From contig NZ_JACSPP010000001.1 in NCBI RefSeq assembly GCF_014837065.1, positions 62,001 to 126,000 of the forward strand: DNA of 64,000 bases. The letters run 5' to 3'. The notes below the pieces were generated by a model, which was not told the DNA's origin, ran no database searches, and worked only from the letters and a program-made list of their open reading frames with translations. Shown piece after piece: positions 36,772 to 44,552 of the stretch (positions within the stretch are counted from its first letter, which is position 1; each line of letters opens with the position of its first letter). This DNA comes from Phocaeicola intestinalis (GTDB lineage Bacteria; Bacteroidota; Bacteroidia; Bacteroidales; Bacteroidaceae). A program made the translations under genes and the position numbers.

Positions 36772-38133
36772 CTATGAAACGTCAGGATTATCTGCTCCGG
36801 CACTATTGGCTTTCGGCAATGTCAGTTTAAGCATCGCATACCCCAAGATGCCTGCCAATACCGTACCTGCCAGCACTCCTAACTTTGCCTGGCCCAGCAA
36901 TACCTCATCAGTTGCCACAAAGGAAAGATTGGCAATAAAAAGCGAAACGGTAAAGCCAATACCGCCTAATAATGCCACTCCCGCTGTATTCCGCCAGTTC
37001 ATCCCTTGCGGCAAAGAAGTGACACGCAAGCGTACAGCCAACCACGTAAAGGAATAAATCCCCACAAACTTACCCACTACCAAACCTAATACTACGGCAT
37101 ACGTCACTATGCCGGCTATCTCTCCGCCTCCTCCCGAAAGCGTAATGCCTGCATTGGCAAAGGCGAAAAGTGGCATAATCAGGTAGTTCACCATTCCATG
37201 CATACGGTCTTCCATAAACTGGAGAGGCGAAATCACCTTGTCGGAAGCCGACTCAATACTCTTTAATGCATCTATCTGATTCGGAGTAAGAAGAATACTG
37301 CTCTTGTCGAAATGCGGGAATTCGGCAATGTTCTCACGGATGCGCGTGATGTATTTCTTCACGTTCAGGCACGGGATGGAAGGAATCGTGAACGCCACCA
37401 GCACACCTGCAATCGTAGCATGCACGCCCGACTGAAGGAAAAGATACCACACCGCAATACCTGCCACGCAATAAAACGTGCGCGACATAACCTGCATCCG
37501 GTTAGCTATCAGCAGGATAACAAGAATCGCAACTGCAGCCAGCAAATAGCCTCCAGCCAAATGAGACGTATAGCAAAAGGCGATAACCAGAATGCCTCCA
37601 ATGTCATCGACCACGGCAAAGGCGGTCAGGAAAATCTTCAGGCTCAGGGGAACACGCTTGCCGAACAGGCTCAACACGCCCAAGGAAAATGCGATATCAG
37701 TCGCCATGGGTACCGCCAGGCCTCCTTCGGCAGGCGTTCCGGCGGTCATCGCAAAGTAAATTGCCACGGGGACAATCATCCCTCCCACCGCCGCGATGAT
37801 GGGAAGCAACGCCTGGCGCAGGCTGGAAAGTTCGCCTACCAGCACTTCACGCTTGATTTCCAGTCCCACGGAAAAGAAGAATACCGCCATCAAGGCATCG
37901 TTGATGAACGCCATCAGCGTCAGAGGTTCACCGTGATGGCTGAACAGGTTGAATCCGCCTACCTGTAAAGCTACAGGATAATTCCAAAAGGCATGGTAAG
38001 CTTCCGTCCATGGCGAATTGGCTATCACCATTGCCAGCACGGCTACAACCATCAGCACCATACCACCATTGACACGATGTTTCAAAAAGCTCAAGAATGC
38101 ATAATCGAAAGTCTTCATCATCGGATTACTCAT
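36772..38133 (-). CDS. nhaA: Na+/H+ antiporter NhaA
   Basis: 453 aa, longer than the 388-aa E. coli protein. It exchanges sodium for protons across the inner membrane. About 12 membrane segments. The signature block includes AVFFFSVGLEIKREVLVGEL (about 84-103), PMATDIAFSLGVLSLFGKRV (the pair of ion-binding Asp residues is in the ATDIAF and VVDDIGGI motifs) and FAVVDDIGGILVIA. An insertion of about 40 residues around 262-300 (FPHFDKSSILLTPNQ) explains the extra length and is common in this phylum. It stands alone, with repeats on both sides. Confidence 0.96.
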   Translation of the reverse strand: MSNPMMKTFDYAFLSFLKHRVNGGMVLMVVAVLAMVIANSPWTEAYHAFWNYPVALQVGGFNLFSHHGEPLTLMAFINDALMAVFFFSVGLEIKREVLVGELSSLRQALLPIIAAVGGMIVPVAIYFAMTAGTPAEGGLAVPMATDIAFSLGVLSLFGKRVPLSLKIFLTAFAVVDDIGGILVIAFCYTSHLAGGYLLAAVAILVILLIANRMQVMSRTFYCVAGIAVWYLFLQSGVHATIAGVLVAFTIPSIPCLNVKKYITRIRENIAEFPHFDKSSILLTPNQIDALKSIESASDKVISPLQFMEDRMHGMVNYLIMPLFAFANAGITLSGGGGEIAGIVTYAVVLGLVVGKFVGIYSFTWLAVRLRVTSLPQGMNWRNTAGVALLGGIGFTVSLFIANLSFVATDEVLLGQAKLGVLAGTVLAGILGYAMLKLTLPKANSAGADNPDVS

Positions 38134-38188
38134 AAAATTTACTGTTTTATTGTGTAAAAAATAAGAAACGCATGACTGCCTTGCTTGT

Positions 38189-38249
38189 AAGATTATTAAT
38201 CTTCATGCCGAAAGATTATTAATCTTCACGCTGTAAGATTATTAATCTT
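38189..38249. repeat. three near-palindromic 15-mers at an exact 23-bp period (copy 2)
   Basis: AAGATTATTAATCTT at 38189-38203, 38212-38226 and 38235-38249. The spacers CATGCCGA and CACGCTGT differ from each other and from those at 7131-7191, while the unit and the period are the same. Confidence 0.9.
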
Positions 38250-38446
38250 ACAACCGATGCAGCTATATGCCGGAGAGAACAATGCTTGCTTGCCATGCCG
38301 GATTTGTAATCATGAGTGGCACTGACAACAGGAGTGACACCGGCAGTGTGCATTCCATATTAAAGTACAATTTCACACCATTCAAAGTATAAAACAAAAA
38401 TACGCCTTATTTTGTTTAGCTGCAAATGGAAATAGCGTAAACAATG

Positions 38447-38640
38447 AGAAGCTGTTTTGAATTTCTCCAAAAAGTTTTTCTTGGTTTGATGTATCCGTTT
38501 TCGTGCGTGCTTTGGGCGATTTTTTGGTCCTTTTCGCTCCTGTTCTTTGTCAGATAGCCCGCTATCTTCCTCATCACAGAAGCGAAAATGCCTCAAAAAC
38601 TCATCCCAAATCATCGCACGATAAATTCAAAACAGCTTCT
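38447..38640. mobile_element. 194-bp MITE-like element with perfect 18-bp inverted ends
   Basis: AGAAGCTGTTTTGAATTT at 38447-38464 and its exact reverse complement at 38623-38640. The interior encodes, on the minus strand, a polar peptide (38614 inward, with DEEDSGLSDKEQERKG and ARKRIHQTKKNFLEKF) that looks like a fragment of a transposase-type ORF. Solo ends of the same family occur at 7244 and 36444. No target-site duplication was confirmed. Confidence 0.75.
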
Positions 38641-38752
38641 GAAAAAATGGAATTTATTATCCAACATTTCGTAGAGTACGCATTCTTTTCTGTTTTGTTC
38701 GCATATCTGAACAAGATTCTGTATTTTTGCAACACAAACAAGAAACAGACAC

Positions 38753-39625
38753 ATGAAAACGTACATCATTTTTTTACTTATCCTACTGTTTACCGCGTGT
38801 GGAGGACGTAAAACGCAGAAGCCTGCCGAGGAGAAACCGATACTTACCGTCAGTATCGAACCCTTGCGTTATTTTGCTGAATCCATTGCGGGCGAGCATT
38901 TCCATATAATCTGTATGGTACCCGAAGGCAGTAGCCCGGAAACTTACGATCCTACTCCACAACAATTGGTCGAACTGAGCCGAAGCCGCGCCTTCCTGCG
39001 TGCCGGATACATCGGCTATGAACTCGCCTGGGCTGATAAATTAAAGCAAAATGCCCCAAACGTCCCTTTTTTTAACTTATCGGATGGCGTTACCCTGATA
39101 CACGAAGAAGAAAAAACAGAGCATCCCCATGCAGGAGGTGTCGAGCCGCATACATGGAGTTCCATCAGTAATGCTTATACAATATCAGCCAACATTTGCC
39201 GGGCACTTTGCCAAATAGACCCGGAAAATAAAGAATATTACATGACCCGCATGACCCGGCTGGGTACTAGGCTAAAGCAGATAGACGAAAAAATATTGGC
39301 TTACCTGAACGGCGGTGAACGCACGTTCTTGATTTACCATCCTGCACTCTCTTATTTCGCACGCGATTATGGATTGACACAAATCAGCATCGAAGAAGGA
39401 GGCAAAGAACCTTCGCCCGCCCAACTGAAGACATTAATCAACCGATGTAAAAAAGAAAATGTACGGACCATCTTCGTACAAAAAGAGTTTGATACACGCA
39501 ATGCGGAAGCAATAGCCCGTGAACTGAATTTGTCCCTTATCCGCATCAACCCGCTGAGCTACAGATGGGAAGAAGAAATGTTGCATATAGCTCGCACGTT
39601 ATCCAAATCCGATGAAATGCCATGA
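38753..39625 (+). CDS. znuA: zinc ABC transporter, periplasmic binding lipoprotein
   Basis: 290 aa. Short lipoprotein signal with Cys at residue 16 (LILLFTACGG). The cluster A-1 metal-binding fold is recognised from LTVSIEPLRYFAESIAGEHF (about 29-48), the His-rich loop HEEEKTEHPHAGG and EPHTWSS (His ligand), FLIYHPALSYFARDYGL (His ligand) and FVQKEFDTRNAEAIA. It captures zinc or manganese in the periplasm. The stop overlaps the znuC start by 4 bp. Zinc is the default expectation from the His-rich loop. Confidence 0.9.
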   Translation: MKTYIIFLLILLFTACGGRKTQKPAEEKPILTVSIEPLRYFAESIAGEHFHIICMVPEGSSPETYDPTPQQLVELSRSRAFLRAGYIGYELAWADKLKQNAPNVPFFNLSDGVTLIHEEEKTEHPHAGGVEPHTWSSISNAYTISANICRALCQIDPENKEYYMTRMTRLGTRLKQIDEKILAYLNGGERTFLIYHPALSYFARDYGLTQISIEEGGKEPSPAQLKTLINRCKKENVRTIFVQKEFDTRNAEAIARELNLSLIRINPLSYRWEEEMLHIARTLSKSDEMP

Positions 39626-40329
39626 CAGTTTCACTTCCTCTTATCCAATTAGAACATATCTGTGCCGCCTATGACCGCAAACCAGTGTTGGAAGATATAA
39701 ACCTTACTGTCTGCGAACAAGACTTCATAGGCATCATAGGACCCAATGGAGGCGGAAAGACAACGCTGGTCAAACTCATTTTGGGATTGCTTCATCCTCT
39801 GTCGGGAAGTATTCGTTTTTATCAGAATGGCAAAGAGACCTCCGAACTCAGCATGGGCTACTTGCCACAATATACCTCGATAGATAAAAAATTTCCCATA
39901 TCGGTATACGATGTGATACTTTCCGGCCTAAACAAGCAGAAATCCCTCTTCCGTTCCTTCACAAAAGCGCAACATGAAAAAGTGCGTGCCATGCTCTCCC
40001 GCGTGGGACTGGAAGGATTAGAGCAACGTCCTATCGGGCAACTGAGTGGCGGACAACTGCAACGTGCCTTGCTGGGACGTGCCTTGGTCTCGAATCCGCA
40101 AATTTTAATATTAGATGAACCGAATACATATATTGACAAGCGATTCGAAACACATCTTTATACACTGCTGGAAGAAATCAACCGCGAACACGCCATTATC
40201 TTAGTAAGCCACGACATAAATACAGTGCTTCAACATGCTCAAAATATAGCCTGTGTAAATCACACCCTCGATTATTTGCCAATCAAGGAAGTGACTGGAA
40301 AATGGATAGAAGAACATTTCGACCGATAA
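39622..40329 (+). CDS. znuC: metal ABC transporter ATPase
   Basis: 235 aa, full length. Walker A GPNGGGKTTLVK (about 39-50), Q-loop (MGYLPQYT), signature LSGGQLQRALLGRAL (about 140-154), Walker B ILILDEPNTYID (note Asn in place of the usual Thr after Pro), H-loop ILVSHDIN. Translationally coupled to znuA. No permease (znuB) gene follows: the next feature is a tRNA and then an island. The permease must be elsewhere or has been lost. Confidence 0.9.
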   Translation: MTVSLPLIQLEHICAAYDRKPVLEDINLTVCEQDFIGIIGPNGGGKTTLVKLILGLLHPLSGSIRFYQNGKETSELSMGYLPQYTSIDKKFPISVYDVILSGLNKQKSLFRSFTKAQHEKVRAMLSRVGLEGLEQRPIGQLSGGQLQRALLGRALVSNPQILILDEPNTYIDKRFETHLYTLLEEINREHAIILVSHDINTVLQHAQNIACVNHTLDYLPIKEVTGKWIEEHFDR

Positions 40330-40398
40330 CAATCCATAAAATCAATAAAACAAGGATTTTTAACAATGGAAAAATAAGGAATATACAAGAAATACTCT

Positions 40399-40406
40399 TA
40401 TCTTTG
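40399..40406 (+). promoter_or_regulatory. -7 element of the tRNA-Ala promoter
   Basis: TATCTTTG, 10 bp upstream of the mature tRNA 5' end. A clear -33 TTG is not seen at the normal distance. Confidence 0.55.
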
Positions 40407-40416
40407 CACGCAGAAA

Positions 40417-40490
40417 GGGGCATTAGCTCATCTGGCTAGAGTGCGACACTGGCAGTGTCGAGGTGACCGGTTCGAGTCCGGTATGCTCCA
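40417..40490 (+). tRNA. tRNA-Ala (anticodon GGC)
   Basis: 74 nt. Acceptor GGGGCAT pairs with ATGCTCC. The anticodon arm is CGACA-CTGGCAG-TGTCG, with GGC in the loop centre, and the T-arm is ACCGG-TTCGAGT-CCGGT. The discriminator is A and no CCA is encoded. It decodes GCC/GCU codons. Its 3' side borders the mobile island, and tRNA 3' ends are frequent integration sites, but no second copy of the 3' end was seen in the window. Confidence 0.97.
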
Positions 40491-40504
40491 CAAACAGAGT
40501 ATGT

Positions 40505-40545
40505 AAGTCATTGAATTTCAGCAATTCAATGACTTTTCTTTTTCC
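40505..40545 (+). terminator. intrinsic terminator of the tRNA gene
   Basis: A perfect 13-bp stem (AAGTCATTGAATT / AATTCAATGACTT) with a 5-nt loop, followed by TTCTTTTTCC. It starts 14 bp after the tRNA. Confidence 0.92.
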
Positions 40546-40914
40546 TAACATCCCCCTCTGACTCCCCCATCTTTTTATGCTCATTTAACAGGACCACCTT
40601 AATAACTATAAATTTCTACCTTTTTCTCTCCGTCCCTAATCCCTCGAAAGCCTTATTTATGAAGAAAAGAATGAAGCCGAATTGCAGCATTACAAGAAAG
40701 TAGTGCGCACGGCTTCAAATACAATAATAAAAATATGCCGGGTTGAACCTGAATTTCAGAAGATGGTCAGGAATCAATTCGAGGGCTGGAAAATCAGGAG
40801 TAGCCATAGCAGCTTCGTCTCTATGGTTGAAACTGTATGGAACAGTGAAGAGTCAAGTCAAGGTGATGAATCTTGATGACGGCTCTTCCTTTTTGTTCCA
40901 ATGAACACTTGCAA
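40546..40914. other. island left edge, possible gene remnant
   Basis: 370 bp between the tRNA terminator and the antitoxin gene. A frame open from 40640 to 40876 has no ATG start (only TTG at 40682) and encodes ELQHYKKVVRTASNTIIKI, so it may be the end of a decayed gene. The segment at 40642-40662 resembles 41756-41775, on the other side of the toxin-antitoxin pair. Confidence 0.4.
40642..40662. repeat. direct repeat left of the toxin-antitoxin pair
   Basis: CCTCGAAAGCCTTATTTATGA, repeated with two differences at 41756-41775 on the far side of the toxin-antitoxin genes. The 30 bp before each copy are both CT-rich. Confidence 0.5.
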
Positions 40915-41280
40915 CTATACTCCTAAGACGATATTTGCATCAATCCCTAACTTTTTGCTGATAGTCCGGGCAACCTTTAGAGTAGGTTCGCATTTCCCAG
41001 AAATATAGTCGCTTAACCGGGAAGGACTGACACCAATCAATTCAGCAAGCGATTTCTGATTAAGTCCCATTTCGAACATGCGTAATTTAAGCACATCCAC
41101 AAGGCTCGGTTCTCCCAATGCGAAATGTTCTTCCGAGTAATCAGCGACAAGATTGGAAAGCAATTCCAATTCTATGCTGTTCGGATCATCCAAAGGCGTT
41201 TCATCCGTTACCAAAGGAAGCAATTCCTCCACTCTCTTTACAGCCCAGTCATATTGGGCTTGGGTTTCTATTTTCGTCAT
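40915..41280 (-). CDS. higA: HigA-type antitoxin, XRE family
   Basis: 121 aa from the Met at 41280 (MTKIETQAQYDWAVKRV), the HigA-like start; the open frame reaches 41352 but would overlap the toxin gene. Residues 65-121 are a helix-turn-helix (LNQKSLAELIGVSPSRLSDY) ending in ISKKLGIDANIVLGV. The protein binds and silences the toxin and represses the shared promoter. It follows the toxin gene by 4 bp, the reversed order of HigBA systems. Confidence 0.9.
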   Translation of the reverse strand: MTKIETQAQYDWAVKRVEELLPLVTDETPLDDPNSIELELLSNLVADYSEEHFALGEPSLVDVLKLRMFEMGLNQKSLAELIGVSPSRLSDYISGKCEPTLKVARTISKKLGIDANIVLGV

Positions 41281-41284
41281 ATCC

Positions 41285-41581
41285 TTATATTTTAGAGCAA
41301 TCCGGTATTCTGTCATATTCTGCATGGGTTCCGATAAAACGTATATATACAAACTTTATCGTGAACTTGATAACCACAACCAGCCTGTAGTTATTCCCCT
41401 TAATATTAAACACATAGTGTTGGTTGCCTACATTATCAACACTATTAAAGGTTTTCTTAATATCTGCGAAACAAGTCCATCTGCTTTTTTTGACGATGGT
41501 TGCCCATTCTTGTAGGGCAACTTTGGCATCCGGATGAGTTTCTGCATATTCCTTTAATGCTTGTTCTGTAAAGATTCTCAT
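41285..41581 (-). CDS. higB: HigB-type toxin, mRNA interferase
   Basis: 98 aa. The RelE/HigB fold is recognised from MRIFTEQALKEYAETHPDAK, the basic KKSRWTCFADIKKTF block, YVFNIKGNNYRLVVVI and VYIRFIGTHAEYDRIP at the C-terminus. HigB toxins cut mRNA on the ribosome. The gene is first in the pair and carries its own promoter just upstream. Such pairs help keep mobile islands in the genome. Confidence 0.9.
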   Translation of the reverse strand: MRIFTEQALKEYAETHPDAKVALQEWATIVKKSRWTCFADIKKTFNSVDNVGNQHYVFNIKGNNYRLVVVIKFTIKFVYIRFIGTHAEYDRIPDCSKI

Positions 41582-41603
41582 TGGCTACTTTATTCTCATT
41601 GGA

Positions 41604-41634
41604 CAAAGATACAGTATAAAATTCTAAATTCCAA
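41604..41634 (-). promoter_or_regulatory. promoter of higBA
   Basis: On the minus strand TTG (41634-41632), 20 bp, then TATCTTTG (41611-41604), 22 bp before the HigB start. Repeated GAAT/ATTC motifs nearby could be the antitoxin's operator. Confidence 0.6.
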
Positions 41635-41755
41635 AATTATATTCTACTATTCTGAATAATTCACAGGGGAAATAATATTGACAGGCATCCGGTTCCCATC
41701 CGTCAAAAACGTATACTCATTTGTTATTCTCTTTCCCTTCATCCTTCTCTCATCG

Positions 41756-41775
41756 CCTCAAAGCCTTATTAATGA
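41756..41775. repeat. direct repeat right of the toxin-antitoxin pair
   Basis: CCTCAAAGCCTTATTAATGA, the partner of 40642-40662. Together they bracket the higBA pair in direct orientation. Confidence 0.5.
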
Positions 41776-41856
41776 GAATAATAATAACAAATAAGGAAAA
41801 GAAGAGAAAACGAGAGAAGAATAACAATAGTATTAACAACAAAAATCAAAAGAGAA

Positions 41857-42018
41857 ATGGGAAAATTAACAGAAGGATTGAAGATTGCGGCCTATGTGGC
41901 TGAAATTGTAATGGCAAGTGCAGTCGTAATTGAGCTTGTCGGAAAATGTGGCGGTAAAGTGAAAACGAAAGCCGCAAGTGTGGAGACCGGTGCAGGAGAA
42001 GCAGCAGAAACAGAATAA
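41857..42018 (+). CDS. small hypothetical protein of the island
   Basis: 53 aa starting MGKLTEGLKIAAYVAEIVMA, preceded by AAAAGAGAA as a fair ribosome-binding site. An amphipathic or membrane-like helix spans residues 8-28, and the tail is rich in Ala and Glu. No family recognised. It is followed 6 bp later by another tiny ORF and then a terminator, so the two may be a small unit of their own. Confidence 0.55.
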   Translation: MGKLTEGLKIAAYVAEIVMASAVVIELVGKCGGKVKTKAASVETGAGEAAETE

Positions 42019-42024
42019 TGTCTT

Positions 42025-42135
42025 ATGAATTATGACAAGACACAAGACGTGATTATAACGCTCCTTGAAGTAGGGACATCAGTACTCAAGGGCATAAAGA
42101 AGCTGAGAAGTTTATTTGTAAAGTCAAAGAAATAA
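42025..42135 (+). CDS. very small hypothetical protein of the island
   Basis: 36 aa starting MNYDKTQDVIITLLEVGTSV and ending in a Lys-rich tail (KKLRSLFVKSKK). Its last codons form the left arm of the terminator at 42105-42142. The hydrophobic first half and basic tail resemble small membrane-active peptides, but this is only an impression. Confidence 0.4.
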   Translation: MNYDKTQDVIITLLEVGTSVLKGIKKLRSLFVKSKK

Positions 42136-42160
42136 ACCTCTTGGCTTTTTTGTTTTTTTT
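42105..42160 (+). terminator. intrinsic terminator after the small ORFs
   Basis: GAGAAGTTTATTT pairs with AAATAAACCTCTT, followed by GGCTTTTTTGTTTTTTTT. It separates the small ORFs from the DUF3871 gene. Confidence 0.85.
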
Positions 42161-42195
42161 GAGAATCAGATTATTAACCAGTAAAACATTACAGT

Positions 42196-43209
42196 ATGAG
42201 AAGAACAACAACTGAAACGGCTTTGAACCGTAGCGGATTCATAGAAGACGCAGTAACCGTACCGGAAGAAAACGGGGAAGGTATAAAGAACCATCCCAAT
42301 TTCATTGAAGCGAACACATCCGGAATCACGCTAAGAGAACTGACGGAGAAAAACATCATTCCGACCTTCAGCGACAACAGCCTGACGATTTCACACCAGA
42401 ATTTCATCGGTGCAGTAGCCAAAGCGGCAGAGGAAGTATTCGGAGAGCTTACACCTGTTGAATGCAGGGTTTCACATCCCATTATCGGGCGTATCCCATC
42501 GGCACAATATAAAAAGACCAGTGAACTGACGGAGGAAGAAAAGACGGTATTCTATCAAAGGCTTGCGTGGGTATGTCATGTAAGCCATCTTGTAAGAACC
42601 ATTAACGGGCAACCCACCCATTTATGTATCGGCGGTGTCCGTGCTTATAATGAGGACAAGCTCTACAGCAAGCGAAGCCCCATGAAATTCAAGATTTTCG
42701 TGGGCTGGCAGGTAAGGGTATGCAGCAATTTGATGTTGACCACAGACGGTTTCACAGGAACAATCGAGTGTATGACAGAGGCTGACATTATGCAAAAGTC
42801 CATAGAATTGTTCGGGGCTTTCAATCCGCATAAGGAAGAAACCTTGGAACTTTTAGGCAATCTGAAAGAAACTTCATTTACCGAAGAACAGTTCTGCAAG
42901 ATAGTAGGGCGGCTGAGATTATACCAGTTCCTGCCCGCATCCGAACAAAGAAGATTACCCTCCCTGCAAATCGGTGACCAGGCTGTGAATGCGATGGTAA
43001 AAGGTTATGTTTCCAATCCCGATTTCGGAAAGAAAGAAGGGGAAGAGTTTACTTGCTGGAACCTACTCCAGCTTGCAACCGAAGCCGTAAAATCAGCCTA
43101 CATCAACTGTTGGTTGGAAAGGAACCAGAACTGTACGGATTTCGCTGTAGGAATCCAAAACGCACTCCGTGGCAACGATACCGAAGGCTACGGATGGTTC
43201 TTAAGTTAA
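42196..43209 (+). CDS. DUF3871-family protein
   Basis: 337 aa, no signal peptide. It matches the DUF3871 family, found on mobile islands of Bacteroidota: SHPIIGRIPSAQYKKTSELT, CHVSHLVRTINGQPTHLCIGG-like text, then KFKIFVGWQVRVCSNLMLTTDG and NCWLERNQNCTDFAVGIQNAL. Function unknown. The fold may resemble other phage or plasmid proteins that handle DNA, which I cannot show. A terminator follows at 43241. Confidence 0.8.
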   Translation: MRRTTTETALNRSGFIEDAVTVPEENGEGIKNHPNFIEANTSGITLRELTEKNIIPTFSDNSLTISHQNFIGAVAKAAEEVFGELTPVECRVSHPIIGRIPSAQYKKTSELTEEEKTVFYQRLAWVCHVSHLVRTINGQPTHLCIGGVRAYNEDKLYSKRSPMKFKIFVGWQVRVCSNLMLTTDGFTGTIECMTEADIMQKSIELFGAFNPHKEETLELLGNLKETSFTEEQFCKIVGRLRLYQFLPASEQRRLPSLQIGDQAVNAMVKGYVSNPDFGKKEGEEFTCWNLLQLATEAVKSAYINCWLERNQNCTDFAVGIQNALRGNDTEGYGWFLS

Positions 43210-43240
43210 GCCTATACATATATAATATATAGGTATATAA

Positions 43241-43295
43241 GAGAGGTACACATTATCAACTGAATCAAGATTTTGTGTGCCTCTCCTTTTTGTTT
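43241..43295 (+). terminator. intrinsic terminator after the DUF3871 gene
   Basis: GAGAGGTACACA pairs with TGTGTGCCTCTC at 43274-43285, followed by CTTTTTG. Loop of about 20 nt. Confidence 0.75.
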
Positions 43296-43317
43296 CATCC
43301 CAATAATTTTTTAGAAA

Positions 43318-43791
43318 ATGCCAACCGTGAATATCGAACTTTTCAAGAGGACATCGCCTGTAAGAAAGATTGAGATTATAAGGAATCTTATACAGGTGGA
43401 ATTGGCAGGAATATCAGAAGAAACCATACTCCGAATCGTCAAAGAAGTGGGACGCAGAAATTCCGGGACAAGGAACTATGAGTTTTATATCCACCCTGAC
43501 AGAAGAACCGGAAACCGATGGAATTCCGAAGTGGAAGGATTATGGCTCTACAAAGGAAAACTTCATGTCATGGTTTATATCCAGCTTGACCATACGGACT
43601 GTGAAAAGACAGTTCCCTACGATGATTTTTTCAGGAAAGAAGAATACAGAGGTGCGGTTATCCGGGAAGACCGCTACGGGAATCCCCAGACCTACTATTA
43701 TGTGTATGATGAAAAGGACAAGGCGGAGGTCATTAGAAGCATCTGCCTTGAATACATCCATACAAAGTATAAATCAAAACTTAACCGTTAA
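43318..43791 (+). CDS. conserved-looking hypothetical protein of the island
   Basis: 157 aa, basic start (MPTVNIELFKRTSPVRKIEI) and aromatic-rich centre (GLWLYKGKLHVMVYIQLDHTD, EKTVPYDDFFRKEEYRG, YYYVYDEKDKAEVIRSICLEYI). No known family recognised. It starts the run that leads to the annealing protein 14 bp downstream, so it may be a partner in DNA recombination. Confidence 0.65.
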   Translation: MPTVNIELFKRTSPVRKIEIIRNLIQVELAGISEETILRIVKEVGRRNSGTRNYEFYIHPDRRTGNRWNSEVEGLWLYKGKLHVMVYIQLDHTDCEKTVPYDDFFRKEEYRGAVIREDRYGNPQTYYYVYDEKDKAEVIRSICLEYIHTKYKSKLNR

Positions 43792-43805
43792 AAACATTAT
43801 CAACT

Positions 43806-44552
43806 ATGTGCAAATTTCAACAACCGCAGATTCCTGCCAACGTAACGGCAGACGAAAGGAGAGCCATCTATTTTGACGCTCTCTATTCCCTCGACCTCAG
43901 TGACAAGGTTGAGAAGTACAATGACCTGACTTACTTAAGTTGGGCGAATGCCTGGGCTGAGTTCAAAAGATGCTATCCCTCAGCTACTTACCGGATTATC
44001 AAAAATCCGGAGACCAACCTTCCATATTTTGCAGATCCTTGTATCGGTATCATGGTCTATACAGAAGTAGAAGTGGAAGGAATCACCCATGAAATGTGGC
44101 TCCCCGTGATGAACAGTTCAAACAAGGCGATGAAACTTGAGGCATATACTTACAGCGTGTATGACAAGTTCAAGAAACAGCATGTAGAAAAGACGGTGGA
44201 AGCAGCAACCATGTTTGATATTAACAAGACGATCATGCGTTGTCTGGTGAAAAACCTCGCCATGTTCGGTTTGGGGTTATATATCTATGCAGGGGAAGAC
44301 GTGCCGGAGAATGATTCGACAGATACACAACAGATAGATTCCTCCAAGAAAACAATACGGAGAGCAAAGACAATCAATCAGGCACAGCAGGCGACTGACA
44401 AGTATGCAGGTATAAAAGCTGCCTTGAAAGCTTGTCCTGACCAGCAGTCATTGATGAACCTCTATCAGCAGCACAAGAATGAGGTGGACGGCAACAGTGA
44501 AATCAAGGCACTCTTTACCGAGCGCAAATTACAACTTCAAAAAGCGGCATGA
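43806..44552 (+). CDS. phage-type single-strand annealing protein, DUF1071 (Sak-like)
   Basis: 248 aa. The DUF1071 hallmarks are present: LTYLSWANAWAEFKRCYP (about 41-58), GIMVYTEVEVEGITHEMWLP, NSSNKAMKLEAYTYSV, then MFDINKTIMRCLVKNLAMFG and LGLYIYAGEDVP (about 137-165). DUF1071 proteins are phage recombination proteins related to the Rad52-like annealing group. The C-terminus is Lys/Gln-rich. It overlaps the exonuclease gene by 4 bp (ATGA), as in RecE/T or Red pairs. Confidence 0.75.
   Translation: MCKFQQPQIPANVTADERRAIYFDALYSLDLSDKVEKYNDLTYLSWANAWAEFKRCYPSATYRIIKNPETNLPYFADPCIGIMVYTEVEVEGITHEMWLPVMNSSNKAMKLEAYTYSVYDKFKKQHVEKTVEAATMFDINKTIMRCLVKNLAMFGLGLYIYAGEDVPENDSTDTQQIDSSKKTIRRAKTINQAQQATDKYAGIKAALKACPDQQSLMNLYQQHKNEVDGNSEIKALFTERKLQLQKAA

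Larger units (their letters stand above)
38134..38752. other. divergent intergenic region with repeat arrays, no gene
   Basis: 619 bp between nhaA (minus) and znuA (plus). It contains the second 23-bp-period triplet (38189-38249) and a 194-bp inverted-repeat element (38447-38640). A TATTTTTG at 38722-38729 could be the znuA -7 box, but the nearest TTTG is 24 bp away, too far. An 84-codon minus-strand ORF (38360-38614) lies mostly inside the element. Confidence 0.6.

Noticed and set aside
38360..38614. 84-codon minus-strand ORF upstream of znuA as an independent gene.
   Set aside because: Two thirds of it lies inside the 194-bp inverted-repeat element and the remainder runs into A+T-rich non-coding DNA. 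It is treated as part of the element.
40640..40876. Open frame between the tRNA and higA, which might be a real small gene.
   Set aside because: It has no ATG or GTG start, no ribosome-binding site and ends without a family match. Kept only as a possible remnant.
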